From a virus: a DNA stretch of 21,934 nucleotides. Below are positions 1 through 7,270 of the stretch, in pieces. The notes under the pieces were generated by a model that saw only the letters and a program-made list of their open reading frames with translations, made no database searches and was not told the origin of the DNA. The DNA is taken from the IMG/VR virus record IMGVR_UViG_3300036818_000025, positions 1-21,934 of that record. One strand, given 5' to 3'. Position 1 is the stretch's first letter; every line of letters starts with the position of its first letter. The position numbers were made by a program, and so were the translations under genes.

Positions 1-102
1 TGACGGGTCTCCCCGACAGACTGGGGCCTGCTACCGGGCGCTCCGGTGCCTACCCGGACGGGACTTTCACCCGCTGGCCTGGTCCAGCTTCCAGGACGCA
101 AC
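1..102 (-). ncRNA. possible 5' part of a group II intron (domain I), truncated by the window edge
   Basis: Read on the minus strand from about 102 down to 1, the sequence holds a small hairpin (CCTGG at 95-91 pairing with CCAGG at 82-78), then GGGTGAAAGTCCC (73-61) that can itself fold, then a GGTAGC element (36-31). The order 'GGTGAAAGTCC ... GGTAGC' close to the 5' end recalls domain I of bacterial group II introns. A clear GTGYG 5' boundary is not seen (the nearest string is TTGCG at 101-97), and the reverse transcriptase and domains V/VI would lie outside the window. No protein-coding frame is convincing here. This is a family resemblance judged by eye; another structured RNA or chance is possible. 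Confidence 0.3.
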
Positions 103-142
103 ATGCCGCCCAGCATAGCTTTCGTGCCGCCAAATACCGCCT

Positions 143-172
143 TTGCCGACCTGTCCACACGCGACTTATCTT
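143..172 (+). promoter_or_regulatory. candidate sigma-70-like promoter for the packaging/structural operon
   Basis: TTGCCG (143-148) and TATCTT (167-172) are separated by 18 nt and sit about 50 nt upstream of the GTG start at 227. They resemble actinobacterial -35 and -10 hexamers and lie in the only non-coding stretch before the long run of co-directional genes. The match is degenerate and could be chance in any 200-nt leader. The rest of 103-226 shows no other feature apart from the ribosome binding site of the first gene. Confidence 0.25.
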
Positions 173-226
173 CCGGGCGAGCGTGATCTCCACTCGACGC
201 CAGCACGTGTGACGCAGGAGGTGACC

Positions 227-688
227 GTGGGCAAAGCTGTCGACCCCGAACTCACGTCATCCGAACGCCGCGCCGAAGTCGTCGACCTCTACCGGCAAGG
301 CCTCACGTTCCAGGTCATCGGCGATCAGCTCGGCTTCTCCCGCCAGCGCGCCCACCAGCTCTACTGGGAAGCGATGCGCGCCGTCGTCGAGGAAGCCGTC
401 AGCGCCCACCGTGCCGCGATGGTCGAGGAGATCGCCGAAATCATCCGCGTCGCCAGCCAGGTCATGCACGGCCAGCACTACGCGCACTCCAACGGCCGCG
501 TCGTCACCGACCCCCACACCGACAAGCCGCTGCTCGACGACGGACCCAAGCTCGACGCCGCGCGCACCATCATCGCCGCACAAGCCCGGCTCGCGAAGGT
601 CCTCGGCGCCGATGCTGCAACCAAGGTCGAGTCGGACGTGTCGCTCAAGTACGAAGTGGTTGGCGTCGAGGTGAGCGACCTTGTCTGA
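227..688 (+). CDS. HTH protein, putative small terminase subunit
   Basis: 153 aa. The start is GTG 227 because GGAGGTGA (216-223) is placed correctly for it; the frame stays open to a TTG at 143, but that extension has no ribosome binding site. Residues about 15-45 form a helix-turn-helix ('LTFQVIGDQLGFSRQRAHQL') of the kind found in sigma region 4-like and small terminase DNA-binding domains. The middle (about 45-85) is helical and acidic. The C-terminus 'ARLAKVLGADAATKVESDV' followed by 'KYEVVGVEV' matches a tail often seen in actinophage proteins encoded just upstream of the large terminase. Small terminases bind the packaging site and hand DNA to the large subunit. The large subunit is 2.2 kb downstream rather than adjacent, so a phage transcription regulator remains the alternative. 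Confidence 0.6.
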   Translation: MGKAVDPELTSSERRAEVVDLYRQGLTFQVIGDQLGFSRQRAHQLYWEAMRAVVEEAVSAHRAAMVEEIAEIIRVASQVMHGQHYAHSNGRVVTDPHTDKPLLDDGPKLDAARTIIAAQARLAKVLGADAATKVESDVSLKYEVVGVEVSDLV

Positions 689-854
689 CACCACATTCCA
701 ACTCCCCGGCAGCCGCGAACTGGCCATCCAGCTTGGCGCGCGCACCCTGCTGGCCACGGACGCCGCCATGTTGGGCACCGGCCACCAGCTGAGCCTCACC
801 CCGGAACGGGCGCGCGAACTGGCCGAGCAAGCCGTCGACGAGGTCGCGCTATGA
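681..854 (+). CDS. small hypothetical protein (57 aa)
   Basis: TTG start at 681 with GAGGTGAG (668-675) five nt upstream; it overlaps the end of the HTH gene by 8 nt and its TGA (852-854) overlaps the ATG of the next gene as ATGA. The product starts 'MSDTTFQLPGSRELAIQLGA' and ends with a short charged helix 'SLTPERARELAEQAVDEVAL'. No family is recognised. The tight coupling on both sides and the G/C-biased third positions are the reasons for calling it real. No signal peptide or membrane segment. Confidence 0.6.
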   Translation: MSDTTFQLPGSRELAIQLGARTLLATDAAMLGTGHQLSLTPERARELAEQAVDEVAL

Positions 855-1108
855 CCGACTTCAGCGAGAACCGCATCGGCAACTGGGTGTTCACCGCCTA
901 CGGCCTCACCATGCCGCTGCCCGCCGACCTCACCCAGCGCGTCAAGCAGCCGGTGCCCAACCGCAGCGAGCGACGCCGTGCCGCGCGGGAGGCGCTGCGA
1001 AACCTGCGCGCAGCCCAGCCCGCGACCCCGGCCATCGTCAAGGCTCCCGAGCCAGCCGACCTGATCGGCGACGTCAGCAACTGGCAGCCGACCGGGCTCC
1101 GGCCGTGA
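851..1108 (+). CDS. small hypothetical protein (85 aa)
   Basis: ATG at 851 inside an ATGA junction with the preceding stop; ends TGA 1106-1108 overlapping the next GTG. The N-terminal 40 residues ('NRIGNWVFTAYGLTMPLPAD') could be a small folded segment; residues about 36-55 are strongly basic ('RSERRRAAREALRNLRAAQP'), which would suit nucleic-acid or protein binding; the rest is Ala/Pro-rich. I do not recognise a family. It is part of a run of small coupled genes between the two terminase genes, a place where phages carry poorly conserved accessory ORFs. Confidence 0.65.
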   Translation: MTDFSENRIGNWVFTAYGLTMPLPADLTQRVKQPVPNRSERRRAAREALRNLRAAQPATPAIVKAPEPADLIGDVSNWQPTGLRP

Positions 1109-1371
1109 ACGGCGACGGCATCTTCACCGGCATCCTGGCGTTCGAGTCGCGCGGCGAGTCCGACGGCACCGTTATCCGCTGGTACGTCGAGACCGCGCCG
1201 ACTCGCCGCAACCTGATCGCCTCCGCCAGCCGGCGCCATGTTCGCTTCCACCGCGACGACATCCCGGCCCGCGTCCGCGACGCCGCGCACGGCGCCCACC
1301 GCGAACTCGCCGGCAACCCGAACGCCGACATCCGGCACTACCTCACGCCGGCCGCCGAGGTGACCCCGTGA
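1105..1371 (+). CDS. small hypothetical protein (88 aa)
   Basis: GTG start at 1105 (GTGA overlap with the previous stop), ends at 1371 within another GTGA. The protein has two short beta-like stretches ('GILAFESRGESDGTVIRWYV' near the N-terminus) followed by a His/Arg-rich part ('RRHVRFHRDDIPARVRDAAH'). No motif tells its function. Its last codons (GAG GTG ACC CCG) also form the ribosome binding site of the next gene, and the same 15-nt string is reused at 1584-1598. Confidence 0.65.
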   Translation: MNGDGIFTGILAFESRGESDGTVIRWYVETAPTRRNLIASASRRHVRFHRDDIPARVRDAAHGAHRELAGNPNADIRHYLTPAAEVTP

Positions 1372-1598
1372 CCAACCCGCGCGTCCGGATCGAACTGAAG
1401 CCGATGGACAACCACGTCTGGATCAACGACGTGGACATCCGCAACCTCGTCACCGCGGTCCGCATCGAGTTCGAGGCGAAAGATGGCCCCTTCGCCAAGG
1501 TTTCACTGGACCTCATGCCCGGCGCCGAGATCATGGTCGACGGCGAGCTGATCGAGGCGATCCAACCGGTTCTCGTACGCCGCGAGGTGACCCCGTGA
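1368..1598 (+). CDS. small hypothetical beta-rich phage protein (76 aa)
   Basis: GTG start at 1368 with GAGG (1357-1360) eight nt upstream. The sequence alternates hydrophobic and polar residues ('RVRIELKPMDNHVWINDVDI', then 'FAKVSLDLMPGAEIMVDGEL'), predicting an all-beta fold. Short proteins with the pattern 'I/V.V.G.DI....T.V.I......P.VTL.L.P' are frequent in actinophage genomes and are generally left unnamed; I make no functional claim. It ends 'REVTP', like its upstream neighbour, because both stops lie in the same 15-nt translation-coupling string. Confidence 0.65.
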   Translation: MTNPRVRIELKPMDNHVWINDVDIRNLVTAVRIEFEAKDGPFAKVSLDLMPGAEIMVDGELIEAIQPVLVRREVTP

Positions 1599-1948
1599 TC
1601 GCCGGCCTGCTGCACATCCTCGGCATCGACGACGTATCCGGCCGCTGGTACGCCCTGTGGTCAGGATTTGGCGGCGACCTCGGCCTCATCGGCGCTGCAT
1701 ACGCGCTGCTCCGCAAGCACAACTGCCACCAGCAGTGGTGCCCGCGCATCGGACGCCACCCGCACGGCGACTGGATGCTGTGCAGCCGACACCACCCGCT
1801 CGGCGCACCCACCGCGACGGACGTCACCGACCGCACAGACCGCCAGGCCGAGCTACTCGCCCAGGTGGTCATCGAACTGCGCGAGGTCAAGTCCACCATC
1901 CAGCGCGGCGGACTCGGCGTTCCCACCCGCATCGGTGGTGCGTCGTGA
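1595..1948 (+). CDS. small membrane protein with C-terminal coiled coil
   Basis: 117 aa, GTG start at 1595 with GAGG at 1584-1587. Residues about 15-42 ('WYALWSGFGGDLGLIGAAYA' onward) form one membrane segment. It is followed by a Cys/His cluster, C49-x4-C54 and later C68 with HH, whose pattern 'HNCHQQWCPRIGRHP...CSRHHP' is typical of small actinophage membrane proteins. Residues about 85-108 ('QAELLAQVVIELREVKSTIQ') form a helix likely to be coiled coil. The Cys/His cluster could bind a metal on one side of the membrane. Role unknown; a membrane protein in a packaging operon is not obviously a virion component. Confidence 0.7.
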   Translation: MIAGLLHILGIDDVSGRWYALWSGFGGDLGLIGAAYALLRKHNCHQQWCPRIGRHPHGDWMLCSRHHPLGAPTATDVTDRTDRQAELLAQVVIELREVKSTIQRGGLGVPTRIGGAS

Positions 1949-2112
1949 AGCGCCTGCCGTTCACCGCGCTGCCGTCGATGCACCTGGCCGCGCTCACCCG
2001 TTCCGTCCGGATCGCCGTCGCGACGGACAACCTGATCGTCGCCCGCGCCCAGGCCCGCATCCAGCTCGACGAGCTGCGCCGGCAGGCAGCCGAGAGCGAG
2101 GCAGGCCAGTGA
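1945..2112 (+). CDS. small hypothetical helical protein (55 aa)
   Basis: GTG at 1945 and TGA at 2110-2112, with GTGA overlaps at both ends. It starts 'MKRLPFTALPSMHLAALTRS' and continues as one Ala/Arg-rich amphipathic helix ending 'IQLDELRRQAAESEAGQ'. No membrane segment and no recognised family. It is called on coupling, codon bias and the absence of any other good frame in this interval. Confidence 0.55.
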   Translation: MKRLPFTALPSMHLAALTRSVRIAVATDNLIVARAQARIQLDELRRQAAESEAGQ

Positions 2113-2570
2113 GTACCGGCGCCGAGCGTCTCGCCGGCGTACTCCAGCAGATCGTCGAGCACGACACCGACTACGACGTCCGCTACCCGCTCGTGTTCGA
2201 GGCCCTGGCGCTCGCGCTCGACCTCGACATGCGGGCCGGCATCGCCATCGACCCGGCCGAGCCGGACTGGCCCGTCGTCTACATCGAACTCCCCACCGGT
2301 CAAACGTCGTGGCATCTGCCGAAGCACGGCCGCGCCTGGGATCAGCATTCGACGGACGAGAAGCACTACCGGATCGAGCAGTTCGTCAACCAGGTGCACA
2401 CCGAGGCGCCCAGCGCGCCGGCCGCGCGCCCGGCCGACGTCGCCGGCCTCACCGCATGCCCGAACACGCCGCCGTGCCCGCATCCCAAGCTCGTCCACGA
2501 CATCGACGAACTCAACGCCCCACGGCCCACGTGCTGCGCCGTCGGCTGCACCTGCGGCAGGACCGCATGA
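2109..2570 (+). CDS. hypothetical phage protein with C-terminal Cys cluster (153 aa)
   Basis: GTG start at 2109 overlapping the previous stop; the frame extends upstream but only inside the preceding gene. The first ~100 residues contain 'YIELPTGQTSWHLPKH' and 'WDQHSTDEKHYRI', a pattern I recognise from unnamed proteins common in actinophages. The C-terminal ~40 residues carry six cysteines and a histidine (C-x4-C-P-H, then CC-x3-C-x-C), which could form a metal site. The exact biochemical role is unknown. It lies three genes after the small membrane protein and two genes before the large terminase. Confidence 0.65.
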   Translation: MSTGAERLAGVLQQIVEHDTDYDVRYPLVFEALALALDLDMRAGIAIDPAEPDWPVVYIELPTGQTSWHLPKHGRAWDQHSTDEKHYRIEQFVNQVHTEAPSAPAARPADVAGLTACPNTPPCPHPKLVHDIDELNAPRPTCCAVGCTCGRTA

Positions 2571-2615
2571 GCACCACCATGGCCGCCCGGCCGACACACG
2601 CAACGGAGGAAACCC

Positions 2616-2882
2616 ATGAGCACGCCGACCGCGCCGGACGTGTCCATTCACGACTTCACGCTTACCGTCGACACCGAGGCGACCGCAGCAGCGCAACGCG
2701 AGGCGCGCGACAAGGTGATCTGCCGGCTCGAACGGGACGGCGAGTCGATCACGATGGAATGCTCCGCCGCCCAGCTGGTGTGGGTCATCGAGGACCGCGA
2801 CCTGTTCACCGGCTGGTACGCGCAAGCCATCGCGCAGCGCGCGGCGGCAGCTGCTGCACCGGAACAAGTCACGGCTGGCTGA
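2616..2882 (+). CDS. small hypothetical protein (88 aa)
   Basis: ATG start at 2616 with a strong GGAGGAAA site 6-7 nt upstream, the first clear independent ribosome binding site since the small terminase. The stop TGA (2880-2882) overlaps the large-terminase ATG. Residues about 12-70 look like a compact alpha/beta domain: a beta hairpin ('VICRLERDGESITMECSA') then a helix ending 'RDLFTGWYAQAIAQ'. The end is poly-Ala. No family recognised. Its coupling to the terminase suggests co-translation, not necessarily shared function. Confidence 0.65.
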   Translation: MSTPTAPDVSIHDFTLTVDTEATAAAQREARDKVICRLERDGESITMECSAAQLVWVIEDRDLFTGWYAQAIAQRAAAAAAPEQVTAG

Positions 2883-4276
2883 TGACCGCGGCCGTCGTCG
2901 ACGCGGCCAACGAGCGCATCGTCCGATATAACCCGCGCGGCGCCGCTGTCGAGCTGATGCAGAGTCGCGTCAAGATCGTCGCGATGAGCGGCCCGGCGGG
3001 TACGGGCAAGAGCCTGGCGGCACTGTTCAAGCTGCACCTGGCCGCGCTGGCCATGCCGGACCTGCGGGGCCTGATCGTCCGGCAGACGCACGTTTCGCTC
3101 ACCTCGACGACGCTGATCACGTTCGAAAAAGAGGTCGCCGCCGCCGCGCTCGAAGCTGGCGTCGTCACCTGGTTCGGCGGCTCCGGCCGGCAGCCCGCCG
3201 CCTACCGGTACGCCAACGGCTCCACCATCACCGTCGGCGGCCTCGACAAGCCGGTCAAGTTCATGGGTGGCCAGTACGACCGGATCGTCATCGACGAGGC
3301 GACCGAGATCACCGAGACCGCGCTGGAACTGCTCAGCACTCGGCTTCGCGCGGACACCCCGACGTACAAGCAGCTGATCATGTGCTGCAACCCGGACGCG
3401 CCCGGCCATTGGCTGAACCAGCGCGCCGCCAAGGGCGCCATCCCGATGTTGCAGTCCCGGCACCGCGACAACCCGGCCTACTTCCGGGCCGACGGCACCA
3501 TGACCGCCCGCGGCGCCGACTACATGGCCGTCCTCGACGCCCTCACCGGCGTCCGGCGCCTGCGCCTCCTCGACGGGATCTGGGCGGCGGCCGAGGGCGT
3601 CATCTACGACACGTTCGACACCTCCGTGCACCTGATCGACAAGCCGACGTTCAGCAAGAACACGCCGCTGTGCTCGGCCGGCCTGCCGTGGGATTGGGCG
3701 CGTTACTGGTCGATCGACTTCGGGTTCACGCACCCATTCGTCCTGCAACGCTGGGCGATGGACGGCGACGGCCGGCTGTACCGGTACGCCGAGATCTACC
3801 GCACCCAACGCCTCGTCGAAGACCACGCCGCCGACGTGCTCGCCGAGGTGTCCCGCGAAGGCACCAAGGCCGAAGGGTTGGCCGGGAAACGGTTCTGGAC
3901 CGAACCCCACCCGCAGGCCGTGATCTGTGACCACGACGCCGAAGGCCGGGCCACGTTCGAGGAGAAGTCAGGCCTGGCCACCGTCGCCGCACGCAAGGCC
4001 GTCAAGGAAGGCCTCCAGGCCGTGCAGTCCCGGTTGAAGCTCGCCGGCGACGGTCGGGCGCGCCTGTTCCTGATCCGCGACGCCTGCGGCCGCAAGGACC
4101 AGTCGCTCGTCGACAAGGCGTTGCCGGCGTGCACCGAGGACGAGATCGGTGGCTACGTCTGGGACGGCACGAAAGAGCAGCCAGTCAAGGAAAAAGACGA
4201 TGGCTGCGACACCAAACGCTACTTGGTCATGCACGTCGATCACGGGCGCCGACACAGGATCAAGTGGGTCTCATGA
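2882..4276 (+). CDS. terL: terminase large subunit (ATPase + nuclease)
   Basis: 464 aa. Motor of DNA packaging: it docks on the portal, translocates DNA with ATP and cuts the concatemer. Visible motifs: Walker A GPAGTGKS (37-44); Walker B IVIDEAT (135-141) with catalytic Glu; coupling motif 'LIMCCNPDAPGHW' (165-177). In the RNase H-like nuclease half there are three acidic positions: D279 in 'SIDFG', D350 in 'VICDHDAEG', and D440/D443 in 'KDDGCDTKRYLV'. The order and length match PBSX/Terminase_3-type large subunits. The start is ATG 2882 (TGATG overlap); the frame is open back to 2309, but that part is the shadow of two other genes. The protein appears intact, with no missing catalytic residue. 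Confidence 0.93.
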   Translation: MTAAVVDAANERIVRYNPRGAAVELMQSRVKIVAMSGPAGTGKSLAALFKLHLAALAMPDLRGLIVRQTHVSLTSTTLITFEKEVAAAALEAGVVTWFGGSGRQPAAYRYANGSTITVGGLDKPVKFMGGQYDRIVIDEATEITETALELLSTRLRADTPTYKQLIMCCNPDAPGHWLNQRAAKGAIPMLQSRHRDNPAYFRADGTMTARGADYMAVLDALTGVRRLRLLDGIWAAAEGVIYDTFDTSVHLIDKPTFSKNTPLCSAGLPWDWARYWSIDFGFTHPFVLQRWAMDGDGRLYRYAEIYRTQRLVEDHAADVLAEVSREGTKAEGLAGKRFWTEPHPQAVICDHDAEGRATFEEKSGLATVAARKAVKEGLQAVQSRLKLAGDGRARLFLIRDACGRKDQSLVDKALPACTEDEIGGYVWDGTKEQPVKEKDDGCDTKRYLVMHVDHGRRHRIKWVS

Positions 4277-4593
4277 CGGTAATCAACGGTGCCCGGCCGA
4301 TCGTCACCCCGCGCGGAAGTGTCCTCGGCGCGTTCATGCCGAAGCCCCGCGCCACCATCCAGGTGGAAGCTGCCGAGCGGACGCCGCACCGTCGGCTGCG
4401 CGACCGGCTGGCCGGCCGTGGCCGCCAGATCAAGGACGGCATCGTCGCCACCGCAGCGACCGCATCCGGCTGCGTCGCCGCGTTCGACTGGCACCCGTGG
4501 GCGGGCTTCCTCGCGATCGGCCTGTCGCTGGTGTTCATCGACCACGCGGTCGACCGGCCCGAGGCGGTGATCGACGATGAGTGTGTGGAATAA
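4273..4593 (+). CDS. small two-segment membrane protein
   Basis: 106 aa, ATG 4273 in an ATGA junction with the terminase stop. The N-terminal ~55 residues are basic and probably cytoplasmic ('RTPHRRLRDRLAGRGRQIKD'). Two hydrophobic stretches follow: about 56-72 ('GIVATAATASGCVAAF') and about 77-92 ('AGFLAIGLSLVFIDHA'). The C-terminus is acidic. It overlaps the portal gene by 17 nt. Small membrane proteins between terminase and portal are common in actinophages; their role is not known to me. It could also be a virion or superinfection-exclusion component. Confidence 0.65.
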   Translation: MTVINGARPIVTPRGSVLGAFMPKPRATIQVEAAERTPHRRLRDRLAGRGRQIKDGIVATAATASGCVAAFDWHPWAGFLAIGLSLVFIDHAVDRPEAVIDDECVE

Positions 4594-5881
4594 CCTCACC
4601 CGCCGGCGCCCGCGCACCCGGCCGCGCAACGCTGCGGCGCCAGCCACCCCTGGGCCGCGTGTGCCGATGGTCGGCCGATTCCCGTCCGTTCTCGCGTCCC
4701 TGACCGGTACGTCCGATCCCGAGCAGCAGATGGAAACGTTCGGCCGGTCCGGCACGCTCCACTCGGTCGTCACCCTGGCCGCGTCCTCGTTCAGCCAGGT
4801 CCAATGGCGGCTGTTCCGTCAGGCCGACGGCCGTGGCCGTATCTCCGGCCCGGACCCCGTCCGCGAGGTCACGTCGCATGCCGCGTTGGACATGTGGAAC
4901 AAGCCGAATCCGTGGATGGCCGGCCAACTGTTCCGTGAGTCCTACCAGCAGCACCTGAAGCTGACCGGGCTGGCGTACTGGGTGATCAGCTACGTCGGCA
5001 GCATCCCGGCGTGGATGTGGCCGGTGCGCCCAGACCGGATGATGCCCGTGCCGGACGCCAAGACATTCATCGCCGGATGGGTCTACACCGGACCGTCCGG
5101 TGAGCAGATCCCGCTGGAAAACAAGGAAGTCGTCTGGCTGCGGCAGCCACACCCGCTCAACCCGTACGGCGGCATGGGCGCGGTCGAGCCGCTCATGCCC
5201 GACATCGAGTCGGCCAGCTACACCAGCCAGTGGAACCGGAACTTCTTCAAAAATTCCGCCCAGCCGGGCGGCCTGTACATCTTCCCCGACCGTGTCGGTG
5301 ACGACCAGTGGGAGGAAATGGCCGAACGGTGGGCCGAGCAGCACCAGGGCGTGCAGCGCGCGCACCGGGTCGCGTTCTTGGAAGGTGGCGGCCAGTGGGT
5401 GCCGGCCACCTACTCGATGAAGGACATGCAGTTCACCGAGTTGCGGCAAGACGGCCGGGACATCATCTACGAGGGATACGGCACCAGTAAAGGGATGTTG
5501 GGCGTCGTCGACGACGTCAACCGCGCCAACATCGAGGGCAGCGAGTACATCTACACCAAATACCGGCTCGGCGTCGACCTCGCCCGCACCAAAGACGTTC
5601 TCAACTACCAGTTCCTGCCGCTGTTCGGGTCGTCCGGCCAGGGCGTCAGCTTTGACGCGGACAACCCGGTTCCGCGCGACTGGCAGGCCGACGCCGCGAC
5701 TACTGCGGCGAACGCGAACGCCGCGATCGGACTCGTACAGGTCGGGTTCGATCCCGAGGAAACCCTGAACGCGATGAGCCTGCCGGCGATCAAGCACACC
5801 GGGGCCATCCCCTCCACGGTGCAGCCGCCGCTCGCTGCGCCGGCCAAGACGTACGAGCCAGCCGAGACCGAGGCCGCGTGA
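4577..5881 (+). CDS. portal protein (HK97/SPP1-type family)
   Basis: 434 aa. Forms the dodecameric ring at one capsid vertex through which DNA enters and leaves and on which terminase and connector dock. Seen: a disordered Arg/Pro-rich N-terminus (1-35); the core 'SFSQVQWRLFRQ' near 75; 'GLAYWVISYVG' and 'MWPVRPDRM' (wing and clip regions); 'VVWLRQPHPLNPYGGMGAVE' around 190-210, the family's typical 'h.r.....d...G.SpL' segment; and 'FFKNSAQPGGLYIFPD' around 225-240. A long stem helix 'NRANIEGSEYIYTKYRLGVDL' lies near 315-335. It is encoded just after the terminase and before the protease, the usual order. The start ATG 4577 overlaps the previous gene. Confidence 0.9.
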   Translation: MSVWNNLTRRRPRTRPRNAAAPATPGPRVPMVGRFPSVLASLTGTSDPEQQMETFGRSGTLHSVVTLAASSFSQVQWRLFRQADGRGRISGPDPVREVTSHAALDMWNKPNPWMAGQLFRESYQQHLKLTGLAYWVISYVGSIPAWMWPVRPDRMMPVPDAKTFIAGWVYTGPSGEQIPLENKEVVWLRQPHPLNPYGGMGAVEPLMPDIESASYTSQWNRNFFKNSAQPGGLYIFPDRVGDDQWEEMAERWAEQHQGVQRAHRVAFLEGGGQWVPATYSMKDMQFTELRQDGRDIIYEGYGTSKGMLGVVDDVNRANIEGSEYIYTKYRLGVDLARTKDVLNYQFLPLFGSSGQGVSFDADNPVPRDWQADAATTAANANAAIGLVQVGFDPEETLNAMSLPAIKHTGAIPSTVQPPLAAPAKTYEPAETEAA

Positions 5882-5906
5882 TGGCGACCCTGCAACGAAG
5901 GGGGCG

Positions 5907-7268
5907 ATGACGATCCCCGCCATCGGAATCCACCACACGTCCACCGAGGACAGTCCTTGGGACGGCCCGGCTGCGGTCGCGGCGATGCCTGCCGAGTACG
6001 CGACTCTGCACTACTGCCACGCCTGGTGGTCGGCGGACGCGGCAGCGTCCAGCCACACCGCCGGTGACGACGACGCCGACGACAAAAAGTCGGCCTACTC
6101 CTTCCCCCATCACAAAAAGGACGGCGGTCCGGCGAACGTTCCTGGCTGCCGCAACGTCCTCGCCCGCGTCGCGAACAGCAGCATCCCGGCCGGCGACAAG
6201 GCTGGTGTCCGCAAGCACGCCCAGGCCCACCTCGACGACGCGAACAAGAAGTCGAACAGCGGCAGCCGGCTACTTCTGCCGTCCGCGATGCAGGCGACGT
6301 TGCGGCGCATCCACAACCTGACCCCGCCGTCCGCACGGAAGTGGTATCGCTTCACCAACGCGGCCGAGGCCGACGACGGCAGCTCGACGCTCTACATCTT
6401 CGGGCCGATCGGCGGCTGGTTCGGCGCGAACGCCGAGGACTTCGTCGAGGACCTGGCGCAGGTGTCGGGCCCGCTGAACGTGCACATCAACTCTGGTGGC
6501 GGTGACGCGTTCGAGGGCATCACGATCTCGAACCTGCTCCGCAACCACCCGTCCACCGTGAACGGCATCGTCACCGGCATGGCCGCCAGCGCCGCGTCGA
6601 TCATCGCGATGGGCTGCGACAGCCTTACCATGTCGCCCGGCAGCCAGCTGATGATCCACCGCGCCGCGACCAGCGTCTACGGCAACCGCGACGACATGGC
6701 CGAGGTCATGGACATGTTGGAGCGCATGGATACCTCGCTGGCCGGCCTCTACCAGTTGCGCGCCGGTGGCGACCTGGCCGACTGGGAATCCGCGATGCAG
6801 GCCGAGACCTGGTACACGCCCCAGGAGGCCGTCGACGCAGGCCTGGCTGACCACATCGCCGAACCGCCGAACAAGGCCGGCGACGACGAGGACGAGGCAG
6901 CCGGCAACGGCGCCACCGGGTGGGGTAACACCACGCGCCGCGACACCGCCCCGGTGGCGGCCGTCGACGACGCCGACACCAAGTGCCCCAGCTGCGGCAA
7001 GTTCAACAAGGCCGACGCCGACACCTGCACCGAATGCGGCGCCGACATGGGCGGCGACGACGGTGACGACGAAGACGGCGACACCGACGACAAGGCTGCC
7101 GCAGCCACCACTACACAGACTCCGGTGCTGGAGCAGCCGCGCGCGGCAGCTGCCCCGGCACCGGTCCCGCCACCGGTTGTACCCGCGCCGCAACCGGTGA
7201 TCGATCCGGAGGTTGTGCGTGCTGCTTTCCGCAGCGCGTTCTCCGCTCACAAGAAGGAGGCGCGGTAA
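5907..7268 (+). CDS. ClpP-type prohead protease with N-terminal 'WDG' domain and C-terminal zinc ribbon
   Basis: 453 aa, ATG 5907 with AAGGGGG upstream. Cuts scaffold/capsid delta domain during prohead maturation. Three parts. (1) Residues 1-115, with 'EDSPWDGPAAVAAMP' and 'YSFPHHKKDGGPANVPGCRN', resemble an accessory domain that other phages fuse to maturation proteases or capsid proteins. (2) ClpP-like domain about 145-320: oxyanion segment 'NSGGGDAFEG' (195-204), nucleophile S228 in 'GMAASAAS', catalytic H251 in 'MIHRA', and E300 with 'TPQEAVDAGLADHI' at the end. (3) An acidic, low-complexity tail containing a C-x2-C...C-x2-C zinc ribbon (C360, C363, C374, C377) and a Pro/Ala-rich end that may act as scaffold. 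No separate scaffold gene is seen between this gene and the capsid gene. Confidence 0.88.
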   Translation: MTIPAIGIHHTSTEDSPWDGPAAVAAMPAEYATLHYCHAWWSADAAASSHTAGDDDADDKKSAYSFPHHKKDGGPANVPGCRNVLARVANSSIPAGDKAGVRKHAQAHLDDANKKSNSGSRLLLPSAMQATLRRIHNLTPPSARKWYRFTNAAEADDGSSTLYIFGPIGGWFGANAEDFVEDLAQVSGPLNVHINSGGGDAFEGITISNLLRNHPSTVNGIVTGMAASAASIIAMGCDSLTMSPGSQLMIHRAATSVYGNRDDMAEVMDMLERMDTSLAGLYQLRAGGDLADWESAMQAETWYTPQEAVDAGLADHIAEPPNKAGDDEDEAAGNGATGWGNTTRRDTAPVAAVDDADTKCPSCGKFNKADADTCTECGADMGGDDGDDEDGDTDDKAAAATTTQTPVLEQPRAAAAPAPVPPPVVPAPQPVIDPEVVRAAFRSAFSAHKKEAR

Positions 7269-7270
7269 CG

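Noticed and set aside
143-226. Upstream TTG extension of the small terminase-like gene
   Set aside because: No ribosome binding site for TTG 143, whereas GGAGGTGA is ideally placed for GTG 227; the extension is also unlike an HTH protein N-terminus.
2309-2881. Long N-terminal extension of the large terminase, including a possible ATG at 2567
   Set aside because: The extension is an Arg/Pro/His-rich shadow of two better-supported genes (2109-2570 and 2616-2882); the ATPase domain needs no such extension.
2648-3934. 428-codon open frame on the minus strand opposite the terminase
   Set aside because: Val/Asp/Gly/Arg-rich product without motifs, typical of antisense frames in high-GC coding DNA.
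5881-5910. ATG at 5881 giving a 9-codon peptide between portal and protease
   Set aside because: Too short to support as a gene; at most it could help ribosomes reach the protease start.
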